DNA of 64,000 bases, from positions 123,425-187,424 of the forward strand of contig NZ_FMBK01000008.1 of NCBI RefSeq assembly GCF_900095025.1. The letters run 5' to 3'. Position 1 is the stretch's first letter. Every line of letters begins with the position of its first letter. Below the pieces are notes generated by a model. That model was not told the DNA's origin, did not search any database, and was given only the letters and a program-made list of their open reading frames with translations. Source of the stretch: Acinetobacter albensis. GTDB lineage: Bacteria > Pseudomonadota > Gammaproteobacteria > Pseudomonadales > Moraxellaceae. Both the position numbers and the translations under genes were made by a program. Below, piece after piece: positions 21,208 through 30,392 of the stretch.

Positions 21208-21297
21208 TGGCGGTGAGAGAGGGATTCGAACCCTCGATACGCGCAAACGTATACACACTTTCCAGGCGTGCTCCTTAAGCCACTCGGACACCTCACC
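21208..21297 (-). tRNA. tRNA-Ser (anticodon GGA)
   Basis: A 90-nt class II tRNA with acceptor GGTGAGG/CCTCTCACC-type pairing, long variable arm (GTATACGTTTGCGCGTAT), anticodon loop giving GGA, T-arm GTTCGAATCCC and encoded CCA. Confidence 0.95.
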
Positions 21298-21419
21298 AAT
21301 TGGCCGCGATAATAACGAAAAAAATCCACTCTGCCAAGTTGAAACAATTGATTTAGAGCAAAAGTTTTTTCTCGGTGATATGATGGCGAAAAAATAGTGT
21401 CTAAAAACGAAGACGATAT

Positions 21420-23300
21420 ATGCAAAGTCCTGCAAAAAAAGCTGCCTTACCTGTGATCACTCTCGCAGCATTGGGGGTGGTGTTCGGAGACATTGGTACC
21501 AGCCCATTGTATGCCCTTCGGCAATGTTTTCTCACCGCACATCTTGCGATTACAGAAGCTACAGTTCTTGGGATTTTATCACTGATTTTTTGGTGCATGA
21601 TGCTCACGATCAGTTTTAAATACGTCACTATCATTATGCGTGCGGATAATAACGGTGAAGGCGGGATTATGTCATTGTTGGCATTAAACCTCAGAACATC
21701 GCGTATTGCCGAGAACAAAAAAATTTACCTCATCGCTTTGGGCTTTATTGGCGCATCTTTATTCTTTGGCGATGGGATTATCACACCAGCCATTTCTGTA
21801 TTGTCAGCGATTGAAGGCTTAAGTATTGCAACGCCAATGTTTAATCAATGGTTAATGCCTTTAGCGATTGGTATTTTGGCTGGTTTGTTTCTGGTACAGC
21901 GACATGGCACAGCGACTATGGGGAAACTCTTTGGTCCGATTACCATGGTCTGGTTTTTGTCTATTGGCGCAGTGGGTTTATGGAGCATTATCCAAACACC
22001 TTTTGTACTGACAATGGTGAGTCCACATTGGGCCTTCAACTTTGTGGTTCATCAGCCTTATGTGGCTTTTCTTACCATGGGCGCGGTCATTTTGACCATG
22101 ACTGGAGGAGAGGCTTTATATGCAGATATGGGACATTTTGGTCGGTTACCCATTCGTCTCGCATGGTTTATTGTCGTTTTGCCTTGTTTATTGATTAATT
22201 ATGCAGGACAGGGTGCATTATTACTACGTAATCCAGAAGCGATTGCAAATCCATTTTATATGTTGGTTCCCGATTGGGCATTATTTCCCATGATTGGTTT
22301 GGCCACTGCTGCTGCTGTTATTGCCTCACAGGCTGTGATTACGGGCGTATTTTCAATGACCAATCAGGCGATTCAACTGCGCTATTTACCTCGTCTTACC
22401 GTGCATCACACTTCAGATGTCGAGCAAGGACAAATTTATTTGCCCTTCATTAATTGGGTGCTCTTTATCTCAGTGGTTATCCTGATTTTGTTATTCGAAA
22501 ATAGTGCGAATTTGGCCAGTGCTTATGGTGTTGCTGTGACCATGACCATGCTATGCGGTACGATTTTGATTTCTTTTCTGGCGTATGGTTTTTGGCGTTG
22601 GCCTGTATGGAAGGTCTTATTGTTTGCCATACCATTTTTACTGCTAGATGCGATTTTTGTAGCGTCTACGTCACTCAAAATTCTAGCGGGTGGCTGGGTA
22701 CCCATTTTAATTGGCGCAGCGGTTTATACCATTTTAATGACATGGAAAGCAGGTCGGGAAATTGTATTGGCTCGTTTAGAAAAAGATGCTTTACCGATTG
22801 ATCTGTTTATTAGAAGTATAGGGATGAGCAATGAAACGCAATTTGTACCAGGCGCTGCAATCTTTTTGACGGGCACACCGAATATTGTGCCGCATGCGAT
22901 GTTGCATAATATTAAACACAATAAAGTATTGCATGAGTTGAATATCATGGTGACAGTGATTACCCGTGATATTCCCTATGTGGCAGAAGAGGAACGGTTT
23001 GAAGTTGAGCAACTGGATCAGCGTTTCTATCGTATTTCGATGTATTATGGATTTAAAGATCAGCCGAATATTCCCCTTGCACTTGAACGGGCGTATACAC
23101 AATTAGGCTTTGAATTCGATATGATGCAAATGAGTTTCTTTATTTCTCGTGATCGATTGATTCATACCGTTGGAGATGGTTTATCACCATGGCGTGAAAA
23201 ACTCTTTATTTCTATGCAACGCAATACCAGTCCAGTCAGTGATTTCTATCAAATTCCACCCAATCGTGTGGTCGAATTAGGCAGTCAAATTGAAATTTAG
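21420..23300 (+). CDS. kup: Low-affinity potassium uptake protein Kup
   Basis: The 626-residue protein has about twelve membrane helices followed by a 170-residue cytoplasmic C-terminal domain. The family signature [19 protein letters not shown] is at residues 19-37, with [16 protein letters not shown] near 76 and [15 protein letters not shown] near 117, all diagnostic of KUP/HAK/KT potassium-proton symporters. Length matches E. coli Kup (622). It imports potassium at the inner membrane. It lies downstream of a divergent tRNA-Ser; the ribosome binding site is weak. Confidence 0.96.
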   Translation: MQSPAKKAALPVITLAALGVVFGDIGTSPLYALRQCFLTAHLAITEATVLGILSLIFWCMMLTISFKYVTIIMRADNNGEGGIMSLLALNLRTSRIAENKKIYLIALGFIGASLFFGDGIITPAISVLSAIEGLSIATPMFNQWLMPLAIGILAGLFLVQRHGTATMGKLFGPITMVWFLSIGAVGLWSIIQTPFVLTMVSPHWAFNFVVHQPYVAFLTMGAVILTMTGGEALYADMGHFGRLPIRLAWFIVVLPCLLINYAGQGALLLRNPEAIANPFYMLVPDWALFPMIGLATAAAVIASQAVITGVFSMTNQAIQLRYLPRLTVHHTSDVEQGQIYLPFINWVLFISVVILILLFENSANLASAYGVAVTMTMLCGTILISFLAYGFWRWPVWKVLLFAIPFLLLDAIFVASTSLKILAGGWVPILIGAAVYTILMTWKAGREIVLARLEKDALPIDLFIRSIGMSNETQFVPGAAIFLTGTPNIVPHAMLHNIKHNKVLHELNIMVTVITRDIPYVAEEERFEVEQLDQRFYRISMYYGFKDQPNIPLALERAYTQLGFEFDMMQMSFFISRDRLIHTVGDGLSPWREKLFISMQRNTSPVSDFYQIPPNRVVELGSQIEI

Positions 23301-23331
23301 TGCTATATAAATAATCATTCAAATCCAACAT

Positions 23332-23362
23332 AAAAAACCAAGGCAAAAGCCTTGGTTTTTTT
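23332..23362. terminator. Bidirectional terminator kup / 23.4 kb gene
   Basis: AAAAACCAAGGC/GCCTTGGTTTTT stem between convergent genes. Confidence 0.85.
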
Positions 23363-23390
23363 CTGGAGGATGAAAGCCAACGGAGTGTGA

Positions 23391-24131
23391 TTAGTTCTCA
23401 GTTGAGTCCGCCATAGGTACTTCTGGAGAAGCATTAACTGGTGCATCTGTATTGGGCATCTCAGGTGCTGCTTGTATTGCATCATTGGATTGATCTAATT
23501 CTGGCGCTGCTGCCAAGGCCTCAGTATCCATATTTATGTCCGCTTCATTGACTGGCGCTGCTGCAACAGCTTCAGCGGTGACATCAGTTTGCGTACCGTC
23601 TCCTGCATTCACTGGCGTTTGAGCAGATGACGAAAGCATCGGTGCGTTATTGGTACTTGGCATTGGTGCTTGTGTAGCCACTTCTTGACCTACAACCTGT
23701 TCAGCTTGTTGTGCAGCTAATTCAGCATCAGGCTGTATTGCTGGTGTGTTTTCAGGAGCAACAGCAGCGGCCTGTGCATGAGCAGGATCACTTGACTGGT
23801 CTAATGGCGGCTCAATCATTTGCGCTGTGCTATTTACATCCTGTTGTTCAGGTGTCGCTTGTTGCATAGGTGCTTGCATCGTTGAAGCTGGAGAAACTGC
23901 TTCTGAAGTGTTTTGAGTTGAAGCACTCGCTACTTGACTCGCATCGACAATGCGAATTTGACCACTTGCAACTAAGTCTTGAATTGAACCTGCTTGACCA
24001 TTCACGGTGGTCATAACTTTCACTTTAGACAAACTTTCCAAAGTGTCGCCCGGCTGAATAGGGGGTTCTGCGAATGCAGTTGCACTCATAAGTCCAGTAA
24101 TCAGACTTAAACCTAAAAGCTTAGAATGCAT
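23391..24131 (-). CDS. Secreted low-complexity Ala/Pro/Gln-rich protein
   Basis: Unrecognised family. The preferred start is the third in-frame ATG (24131) because GGAG stands 8 nt upstream and the sequence then opens with a clean signal peptide (MHSKLLGLSLITGLMSATAFA). The first 55 mature residues form a compact-looking segment (PGDTLESLSKVKVMTTVNGQAGSIQDLV, in part). The remaining 170 residues are disordered, dominated by A, P, Q, N and D with imperfect repeats of the AEAVAAAPVN / TEALAAAPEL type. It is probably periplasmic or surface-exposed. The acidic, proline-rich tail could span the cell envelope; function unknown. Confidence 0.7.
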   Translation of the reverse strand: MHSKLLGLSLITGLMSATAFAEPPIQPGDTLESLSKVKVMTTVNGQAGSIQDLVASGQIRIVDASQVASASTQNTSEAVSPASTMQAPMQQATPEQQDVNSTAQMIEPPLDQSSDPAHAQAAAVAPENTPAIQPDAELAAQQAEQVVGQEVATQAPMPSTNNAPMLSSSAQTPVNAGDGTQTDVTAEAVAAAPVNEADINMDTEALAAAPELDQSNDAIQAAPEMPNTDAPVNASPEVPMADSTEN

Positions 24132-24387
24132 AAAATACTCCATTGAAATCATTATTTCGATTTTTTTCGTATTTTTACCTTGTCATAGTTTGGATGGGTT
24201 TCTCAATCAAATATACGTAAAACCCTTAAGACTATTCATAAAAGCTTTATCAAACGAGACATATTGTTACAACAGCTGATTTTTTGTTAAGCAACTATCG
24301 TTTAAATGTTAAACAAACAAACTTTACTACATATACATCATTTTGCCCGCTTGTTAAGCTCGTGGAAATTGAGAGTTTGTTGTAGCA

Positions 24388-25485
24388 ATGGCTGTTAGAA
24401 AGCGTAAAACGAAAAAATCTTGGGTTCAGTATTTAAATCAAAATAGTTTAAAAATTATTTTAGGTTTAGTGGCAACCAGCAGTTTTGCGATTGCATTTGG
24501 GCAAGAAAAAATTCAGCAATTGGTGACTTTACCTGCTGTGTCTAACTCTGCCTGTCTCGATCAATTTTACCGCGATATCCCACCTTATTTGACCAAAGAA
24601 AGTTTGAAAAAAAACAGTTACCCATTGTGTTTTAACGGTTTTAACGTGATGTATTCTGGTGTTTCTAAAACACCCTTGTGGGTAGCAGAAGCACTTACTC
24701 CTAAGCGTTTAAGTCAGAAAATACCACGTGAAGATAGCTTTCATGAGGAATTAAGCATTCGACCTGAACATCGTGCCACTTTATCGGATTATAAAGCGTC
24801 CGGTTATGATCGTGGACACATGGCGCCGAATGCAGATATGCCCAATAAGGCGGCGCAAAATGACAGTTTTTCTTTGGCGAACATGGTGCCGCAAGCGCCT
24901 AAAAATAATCAACAAGTTTGGCGTGAGCTAGAAGAAGCGACTAGAGCTATCGTGACTAAACATAGATATGATGTCTACGTAGTCACTGGCCCTGTTTTTG
25001 CAACAAAAAAATTAAAAACGATTGGTCAGGGGGTCATTGTGCCCACCGCAGTTTTTAAAGCGATTTATATTCCTAAAACTGGAGCGATAGGGGCGTACTA
25101 TGCGCCAAATGATCATTCGCTACAGGTTAAAGTGGTCAGCGTATGCTATTTAGAAGAACAACTTGGCATGAACGTGTTTCCTCAATTAACCGAGGAACAA
25201 AAGCGCAATACCTATAATTTACCTTTAAAAGCCAATGCCGTTAAAGTCAATAAAACCATTGCTTATTCCCACTGGGATGCAGAAAGCCAATGTGCCGAAG
25301 ATGTAAACGCAGATGCATTGACTGCTGTACAAAAAGATTTTAAATCTTCTTCTGCTAGCAGCCAAACAGCCTCAACGACTGAAACAAAAAACACAACTTC
25401 TAGCCTAGATAGTGATAGCCAAAATGCCGTAGCGCGACAATTGGTGGATGCATTATTACAATATATTTTACAAACCTTGAAATAA
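24388..25485 (+). CDS. Membrane-anchored DNA/RNA non-specific endonuclease (NUC1 family)
   Basis: The 365-residue product has a basic N-terminus, one hydrophobic anchor (residues 21-38), then an endonuclease of the DNA/RNA non-specific (beta-beta-alpha-Me finger) family. The catalytic DRGH motif is at residues 141-144 (DRGHMAPNADM), and the metal-binding Asn lies in ANMVPQAPKNNQQVW about 30 residues later. The tail from about residue 310 is Ser/Thr-rich. The anchor suggests periplasmic display, where it could degrade incoming DNA or RNA or take part in nucleic-acid scavenging. The family is clear; the biological role is inferred. Confidence 0.87.
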   Translation: MAVRKRKTKKSWVQYLNQNSLKIILGLVATSSFAIAFGQEKIQQLVTLPAVSNSACLDQFYRDIPPYLTKESLKKNSYPLCFNGFNVMYSGVSKTPLWVAEALTPKRLSQKIPREDSFHEELSIRPEHRATLSDYKASGYDRGHMAPNADMPNKAAQNDSFSLANMVPQAPKNNQQVWRELEEATRAIVTKHRYDVYVVTGPVFATKKLKTIGQGVIVPTAVFKAIYIPKTGAIGAYYAPNDHSLQVKVVSVCYLEEQLGMNVFPQLTEEQKRNTYNLPLKANAVKVNKTIAYSHWDAESQCAEDVNADALTAVQKDFKSSSASSQTASTTETKNTTSSLDSDSQNAVARQLVDALLQYILQTLK

Positions 25486-25534
25486 GCGATTTTTAAAGTA
25501 GGATAAAGTTGGTCTATATAGGGCAATAACAATA

Positions 25535-25798
25535 ATGATGAGTGAAAATAAAATGTTCAAGCCGTTTGAAAATGGTCATGAATCGCATGCGATTCATGAT
25601 TTAACGCTAGAAAATCAACAGGATTACGTCAGTCTATACGGCAATTTACAAATTACGAAAGACAAGTCTGGATTAGAAACAGCGAGGGTGTTACAGGCAT
25701 TTTTGAGTGACATTGTTGCAGTATTGGAAAATGACGCTCATCTTCCCGAAAAAATAAGGATTCAGGCTGAACAGGAAATAGAAAATCCTTTTTTATAA
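25535..25798 (+). CDS. Hypothetical acidic protein (87 aa)
   Basis: An 87-residue acidic soluble protein of unknown family (core LYGNLQITKDKSGLETARVLQAFLSDIVAVLE). It starts 49 bp after the nuclease gene on the same strand and may be co-transcribed. The frame has normal codon use, and a KSGLETA-like helical segment. No signal peptide. An immunity or regulatory function toward the nuclease is conceivable given the pairing, but nothing in the sequence proves it. Confidence 0.62.
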   Translation: MMSENKMFKPFENGHESHAIHDLTLENQQDYVSLYGNLQITKDKSGLETARVLQAFLSDIVAVLENDAHLPEKIRIQAEQEIENPFL

Positions 25799-25917
25799 CT
25801 GAAAAAAATAAATGTTCCACATGGAACATCAAAATATATACTGAGTTTTTTAGCGTAAAAGTAAGTCTGAGTTTTTGAGTGAAGTCATTTAAGCTTTATA
25901 TTTGAAACCATTTAGCT

Positions 25918-26925
25918 TCAAGGTGAAGTGTGCCGTTGCTTGCGCCATTGCTGAGGGGTTCGTCCAGTCCAGTGTTTAAAAGCACGCTGAAAAGCACTTT
26001 GTTCTGAGTAGCTTAGCAATAGGGCAATTTCTAGTAAACTCAAATGTGGGTCCTTGAGATATTGTTCTGCCAATAAATGACGCACTTCCTGAACACGGTT
26101 TTGATAAGTGGTGTCTTGTTGCTGTAAATGGCGTTGTAATTGGCGAATAGACATTCCTAATTGTCGGCTAATCGGTTCAATTTGATATAGATTTTTTTGT
26201 AAACCCGTCAAAATTGCTTGTTGTAATCGATGATCTAACGTTGTGGAGTTGGGCAGTTTATCTAATAAGGCTTGAGCTTGCTGCATCAGCAAGTGGTGTA
26301 AAGTTTGATCGCCTTGACGAAACGGTTTTGCCAGTTCTTGAATAGGTAAAACAATTTGCGCAACAGGTTGAGAGAAACGGACTTTACAATGAAAGTATTG
26401 TTCGTACAGTGCGATATTGGGAGGGGCAGGATGGGTAAAATGAATTTCATATACGTAAATACTGTCAAATTCCATAAAGAGATAAAGAAACTTGATCATC
26501 AGTGCTATGGCAATTTCATTGGTCACTTGGGTGGTGAGATGGAAGGGAATATCTCCCCAACCAATCCTTAAGTAATCATCTTGCATATTGACTTGTAAGC
26601 TACTTCCATCATAGACCAGTCGATGTAAGTCATGATAACGATGTAAAGCCTCACCTAAGGTGGTACAAGATAAAGCAATATAAGCAATAATACCGAGATG
26701 TTTGGGTTGTACGTAGTCAGCAATATCCAGACCCAGTGCAGGGACGTGTATCTGTTGTTGAATATCGGTCAGCAATTCTCGCCAAATACTATAATCAAAG
26801 CGTTCTAGGTTTTGAATTTGTTCAAGTTTTTCAGAAATAACGAGACCTTTCGCCTGACTATAAGCATATAGTAAATGTCCGAGGCCGCCATAAACGGAAC
26901 CTGTATAATCTTTAAGTGATTGCAT
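25918..26925 (-). CDS. AraC-family transcriptional regulator
   Basis: The product (335 residues from the ATG at 26925; an upstream TTG at 26976 would give 352) has an N-terminal AraC-type effector domain (about residues 15-190, PF12625-like) and a C-terminal double helix-turn-helix. The second HTH shows the family signature LSLLEIALLLSYSEQSAFQRAFKHWTG, then TPQQWR. Such OruR/ArgR-like regulators usually respond to a small hydrophobic ligand. It is divergent from a fatty-acid-hydroxylase-like gene starting at 27028, about 100 bp away, which is the most likely target. Confidence 0.87.
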   Translation of the reverse strand: MQSLKDYTGSVYGGLGHLLYAYSQAKGLVISEKLEQIQNLERFDYSIWRELLTDIQQQIHVPALGLDIADYVQPKHLGIIAYIALSCTTLGEALHRYHDLHRLVYDGSSLQVNMQDDYLRIGWGDIPFHLTTQVTNEIAIALMIKFLYLFMEFDSIYVYEIHFTHPAPPNIALYEQYFHCKVRFSQPVAQIVLPIQELAKPFRQGDQTLHHLLMQQAQALLDKLPNSTTLDHRLQQAILTGLQKNLYQIEPISRQLGMSIRQLQRHLQQQDTTYQNRVQEVRHLLAEQYLKDPHLSLLEIALLLSYSEQSAFQRAFKHWTGRTPQQWRKQRHTSP

Positions 26926-27027
26926 CCTGCTCTTTTTTTGTCGTAATTTGTCAATGAAGTCTTGTTTTAAGGTCAATATTTAGCATGGTTGATGGCTTAT
27001 ATTCAATACCAAAGAGGAGAATTAACC

Positions 27028-27639
27028 ATGTTAAAAGGTTTTTTAGTCGGATTGGTGGTAGCCAATGGTTTTGAATGGGTAGCGCACAAATATGTTTTGC
27101 ATGGTACACATCGCACAGGAAAACCACGTTATAGTCCTGTGCCAGACAGTATGAAATCTCATTGGGAACATCATCGTGAAGTACGTAAAACCACATTTCT
27201 TGATCATGGATACGTAGAAGGAATTTCAAATTGGCGCACTAAAAATGAAATTGTGTCTTTAGCTGTCGTGGCGACTGTGGCAGGTGGATTATTTTATCCA
27301 GTTTCTAAAGGAATGGCAGCAGCAGCGGTTTATAGTGCATGTAATTATTATTATATTCATCGCCGCGCACATTTAGAACCAGAGTGGGCCATGAAAAAAA
27401 TACCGTGGCACTATGACCACCATATGAATTCCAATCAAGATGCAAATTGGTGTGTCACGAAACCTTGGTTTGACTATATTTTGGGTACACGGGTTATTTC
27501 ATCTGAAGATTTACAAGAACAGAATCCCTTGGGAATTGCACTGCCTCAATCTGTTTCAAAAATATTGAATTCTGTGGCAAACAGCTATTTTCCTGCAAAA
27601 TGGGTCTCAAAAGTCCCTCAACTAGAAACACACATGTAA
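27028..27639 (+). CDS. Fatty-acid-hydroxylase / sterol-desaturase-like membrane protein
   Basis: A 203-residue protein with an N-terminal membrane helix and four histidine clusters: HKYVLHG near residue 17, HWEHH near 44, HRRAH near 112, and HYDHHMN near 127. Such His boxes bind the di-iron centre of the fatty acid hydroxylase/sterol desaturase superfamily. It probably hydroxylates or desaturates a lipid at the inner membrane. GAGGAG 6 nt before the ATG at 27028 fixes this start; a reading back to 26989 is not supported. It is divergent from an AraC regulator. Confidence 0.8.
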   Translation: MLKGFLVGLVVANGFEWVAHKYVLHGTHRTGKPRYSPVPDSMKSHWEHHREVRKTTFLDHGYVEGISNWRTKNEIVSLAVVATVAGGLFYPVSKGMAAAAVYSACNYYYIHRRAHLEPEWAMKKIPWHYDHHMNSNQDANWCVTKPWFDYILGTRVISSEDLQEQNPLGIALPQSVSKILNSVANSYFPAKWVSKVPQLETHM

Positions 27640-27806
27640 AAAAACGCTTGATGATTTTTAGTCGAATTATTTTAGGTGTTTATCATGAAATGATAATTTC
27701 TAAGCTCTGTCTTCATGTATCAATATCTTGGCATTGACCTCCAAGAGTAGATGTATTTTTGCACATAAAAATTTATGTAGAGAAATTTTATAATTCTTCG
27801 TACATA

Positions 27807-27831
27807 AGGAGTCTGAAAAGACTCCTTTTTT
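27807..27831 (+). terminator. Rho-independent terminator
   Basis: AGGAGTC/GACTCCT stem with GAAAA loop and T-run, 170 bp after the hydroxylase gene. The long 3' stretch before it includes another small hairpin (CTTGG...CCAAG) and might be a 3'-derived sRNA. Confidence 0.75.
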
Positions 27832-27874
27832 ATTTTGATTTTTTAAGCTTTATTTTTACTTTATGCTCCAGCTT

Positions 27875-27903
27875 AAAAAAGAGCATATTGATATGCTCTT
27901 TAA
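27875..27903 (-). terminator. Terminator of hisF
   Basis: AAAGAGCATA/TATGCTCTTT stem just beyond the hisF stop, with A/T-runs on both sides. Confidence 0.75.
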
Positions 27904-27925
27904 ATGTATTTAAAAAATCTAAAAT

Positions 27926-28684
27926 CTATAGACGCATTTCAATACCTTGATTTGCAAGATATTGTTTTGCTTCTGGAATGCTATGCTGACCAAAGTGAAA
28001 AATAGAAGCCGCCAGTACCGCATCTGCGCCACCGACTAAAATGCCATCAGCCAAATGTTGTAAACATCCGACACCGCCAGAAGCAATGGTTGGAATGGTG
28101 ACACGGTCATTGATTTGACGCATCAATTTAAGATCATAACCTGCCTTTGTACCATCAGCATCCATCGATGTAATCAGGAGTTCACCTGCGCCGAAATCAG
28201 CCATTTTTACAGCCCATTCAATCGCATCAATTCCTGTCGGTCTACGACCACCGTGGGTGAAAATTTCCCATTTATTCTCACCTGTTTTCTTTGCATCAAT
28301 GGCGACTACGATACATTGTGCACCAAAGCGCTGTGAAGCTTGTTGCACAAATTCAGGATTAAATACCGCAGCTGAATTAATGCTCACTTTATCTGCGCCT
28401 GCATTGAGCAATAAGCGAATATCTTCCACTTTACGAACACCACCACCCACGGTTAAAGGTACAAATACACTTTCAGCCATACGTTCTACCGTACGATAAG
28501 TGGTATCACGCTCCCCAGAAGTTGCGGTAATGTCCAAAAAGGTAATTTCGTCGGCACCTTGTTCATTATAACGACGCGCCACTTCAACCGGATCGCCTGC
28601 ATCACGAATATCAAGAAATTGTACACCTTTCACAACTCGACCATTATCTACATCAAGACAAGGAATAATACGTTTAGCCAGCAT
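27926..28684 (-). CDS. hisF: Imidazole glycerol phosphate synthase subunit HisF
   Basis: HisF is the cyclase half of the HisF-HisH enzyme, making imidazole glycerol phosphate and AICAR from PRFAR and glutamine-derived ammonia. The 252-residue TIM barrel has catalytic Asp11 ([12 protein letters not shown]) and Asp130 ([12 protein letters not shown]), plus phosphate-binding glycines ([14 protein letters not shown]). The standard HisF start [11 protein letters not shown] is at 28684; an ATG four codons earlier is possible. In this genome hisF is separated from hisA, hisH and hisB by other genes, all on the same strand. Confidence 0.97.
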   Translation of the reverse strand: MLAKRIIPCLDVDNGRVVKGVQFLDIRDAGDPVEVARRYNEQGADEITFLDITATSGERDTTYRTVERMAESVFVPLTVGGGVRKVEDIRLLLNAGADKVSINSAAVFNPEFVQQASQRFGAQCIVVAIDAKKTGENKWEIFTHGGRRPTGIDAIEWAVKMADFGAGELLITSMDADGTKAGYDLKLMRQINDRVTIPTIASGGVGCLQHLADGILVGGADAVLAASIFHFGQHSIPEAKQYLANQGIEMRL

Positions 28685-28797
28685 AATTTTTTCCAAAAAT
28701 AACAGTCGATTATGAAACTTCGTGACTCAGGTGCTACACCTAAATAGTCGGAGCGAGTATTCTATCAAAATTATGTAAGTTTTTTCGCAGGTTTTGT

Positions 28798-29748
28798 ATG
28801 TCGGTTTATACCCCTTTGACTTTAAATGAAGTTCAGGTTTTTGCTACACCTTATGGATTGGAGGTGATTGACCTGATTCCGATTCAAGGCGGCATTCAAA
28901 ATACAAACTATTTTTTAGTCTGCAATACCGGCGAGCATTATGTTTTAACGATATTTGAAGATTTGGATGAGCAAGGTGCGGCTGAATTAGTGCCTGTACT
29001 GGAACATTTGGGCAAATCTGGATTACCTGTACCTGTACCTTTAAATTATGCAGGCAAAGCCATTCATATACTTAAAAACAAACCTGCTCAAATTGCTCCG
29101 CGTATGCGCGGTAAACATCCAATGCCATCCACAGTAGCGCAAGTTCAAGCGATTGCGATTGCACAAGCTCAAATACATCTTGCCTTGCAAGATTTTCCTT
29201 TGCAACGTACTGAAGATCGAAATCATGATTATTGGTTACACGTGGCTAAAGAATTAAAACCGACTCTGAATCCCGCCGATGCTATTTTGCTCAGTGAGGT
29301 ATTGGGTCTTTATGATGCACTCACATCAGTTTATCCAAACCGTCCGAAAGGCTTTATTCATGCTGATTTATTCCGTGACAATACCTTGTTTGTAGATAAT
29401 CAACTGCATGGTATTTTAGACTTTTATGAATTGAATAAAGATGAATTTTTATTTGATATCGCCATTACTTTAAATGATTTTTGTACCGAATACCCTGATG
29501 TGCATTTGAATGAAGTCAAGGCACAGGCATTTTTAGAAGCCTATGAAACAGTACGTCGATTAACCGAAGATGAAAAAGCCTGTTTAGAGATTTATTTGGC
29601 GATTACTGCCGCACGTTTTTGGCTGATGCGTTTACAAGTGGCACAAAAAAATGCACAACAAGAACGTACAGGGGAAGATATTTTGCAGAAAAATCCACAA
29701 GAGATGCGTAAGATGTTGGTAGAAAGACTTAAATTTGTTACCGCTTAA
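28798..29748 (+). CDS. thrB: Homoserine kinase (APH-fold type)
   Basis: The 316-residue enzyme phosphorylates homoserine in threonine synthesis. It is the aminoglycoside-phosphotransferase-fold form of ThrB found in Pseudomonas and Acinetobacter, not the GHMP-kinase type. Evidence: N-terminal MSVYTPLTLNEVQVF, IQGGIQNTNYFL near residue 28, and the kinase catalytic loop GFIHADLFRDNTLF near residue 182 followed by GILDFYE. The next gene begins 14 bp later, suggesting co-transcription. Confidence 0.93.
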   Translation: MSVYTPLTLNEVQVFATPYGLEVIDLIPIQGGIQNTNYFLVCNTGEHYVLTIFEDLDEQGAAELVPVLEHLGKSGLPVPVPLNYAGKAIHILKNKPAQIAPRMRGKHPMPSTVAQVQAIAIAQAQIHLALQDFPLQRTEDRNHDYWLHVAKELKPTLNPADAILLSEVLGLYDALTSVYPNRPKGFIHADLFRDNTLFVDNQLHGILDFYELNKDEFLFDIAITLNDFCTEYPDVHLNEVKAQAFLEAYETVRRLTEDEKACLEIYLAITAARFWLMRLQVAQKNAQQERTGEDILQKNPQEMRKMLVERLKFVTA

Positions 29749-29762
29749 AATAGGATGCACAC

Positions 29763-30383
29763 ATGCGCGATCAGGGACGTTTAGTCGAATGGTTGGACGA
29801 TCAAGGCTACGGTTTTATTCAACCGAATGATGCTGATAAAGATCGCGTATTTTTACATATTAAGGATTTTGCCCGGCAAGGCCCGCGTCCCATCGTCGGT
29901 TGTGCGCTAGAATATACGGTAGCACATGATGGGAAGGGACGCTTTCGTGCTCATCAAGTGACTTATCTTAAAGCCTCTCAAACCCAAAAAACGTCCACCC
30001 CGATAAAAAAAATAAAGCAAGAAACGAAGTTGCATCCCGTCCAAATAGCTGCTGTGGTGTATATTTTGGCTTTGGCTGTATTGAGCATATCGGGACTCAT
30101 CAGTGGAATCCTGCTGCTCTTTATCAGCATCATCAATGCAGCAACCTATTGGTTTTATGCCCAAGATAAAGAGGCCGCGCAGTTAGGAAATAAGCGTGTA
30201 GCGGAAAATATCTTACATATTTTATCTTTTTTGGGGGGATGGCCGAGTGCTTGGCTCGCACAACAAAAATTGCGACATAAAACACAAAAACAACCATTTA
30301 GAAGAATTTATTTTTGTACTATAGTTTTAAACATACTTTTGATTTTATGGCTGATTTCTCCTTTAAATGTGTTGAAAATTTAA
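29763..30383 (+). CDS. Cold-shock domain / DUF1294 membrane fusion protein
   Basis: A 206-residue two-part protein. Residues 1-65 form a cold-shock-like nucleic-acid-binding domain (GRLVEWLDDQGYGFIQPNDADKDRVFLHIKDF, in part) with the RNP-type aromatic pattern. After a basic linker the rest is DUF1294: two hydrophobic helices (95-135), a conserved DKEAAQLGNKRVAENILHILSFLGGWPSAWLAQ-type segment, and a last helix. The fusion is recurrent in Proteobacteria; it may tether RNA binding to the inner membrane. Function is unknown. It sits 14 bp after thrB. Confidence 0.88.
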   Translation: MRDQGRLVEWLDDQGYGFIQPNDADKDRVFLHIKDFARQGPRPIVGCALEYTVAHDGKGRFRAHQVTYLKASQTQKTSTPIKKIKQETKLHPVQIAAVVYILALAVLSISGLISGILLLFISIINAATYWFYAQDKEAAQLGNKRVAENILHILSFLGGWPSAWLAQQKLRHKTQKQPFRRIYFCTIVLNILLILWLISPLNVLKI

Positions 30384-30392
30384 AGGAGCCAA

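Noticed and set aside
24300..24314. Palindrome GTTTAAATGTTAAAC upstream of the nuclease gene
   Set aside because: A short AT-rich palindrome of this type is expected by chance; no matching second site was found.
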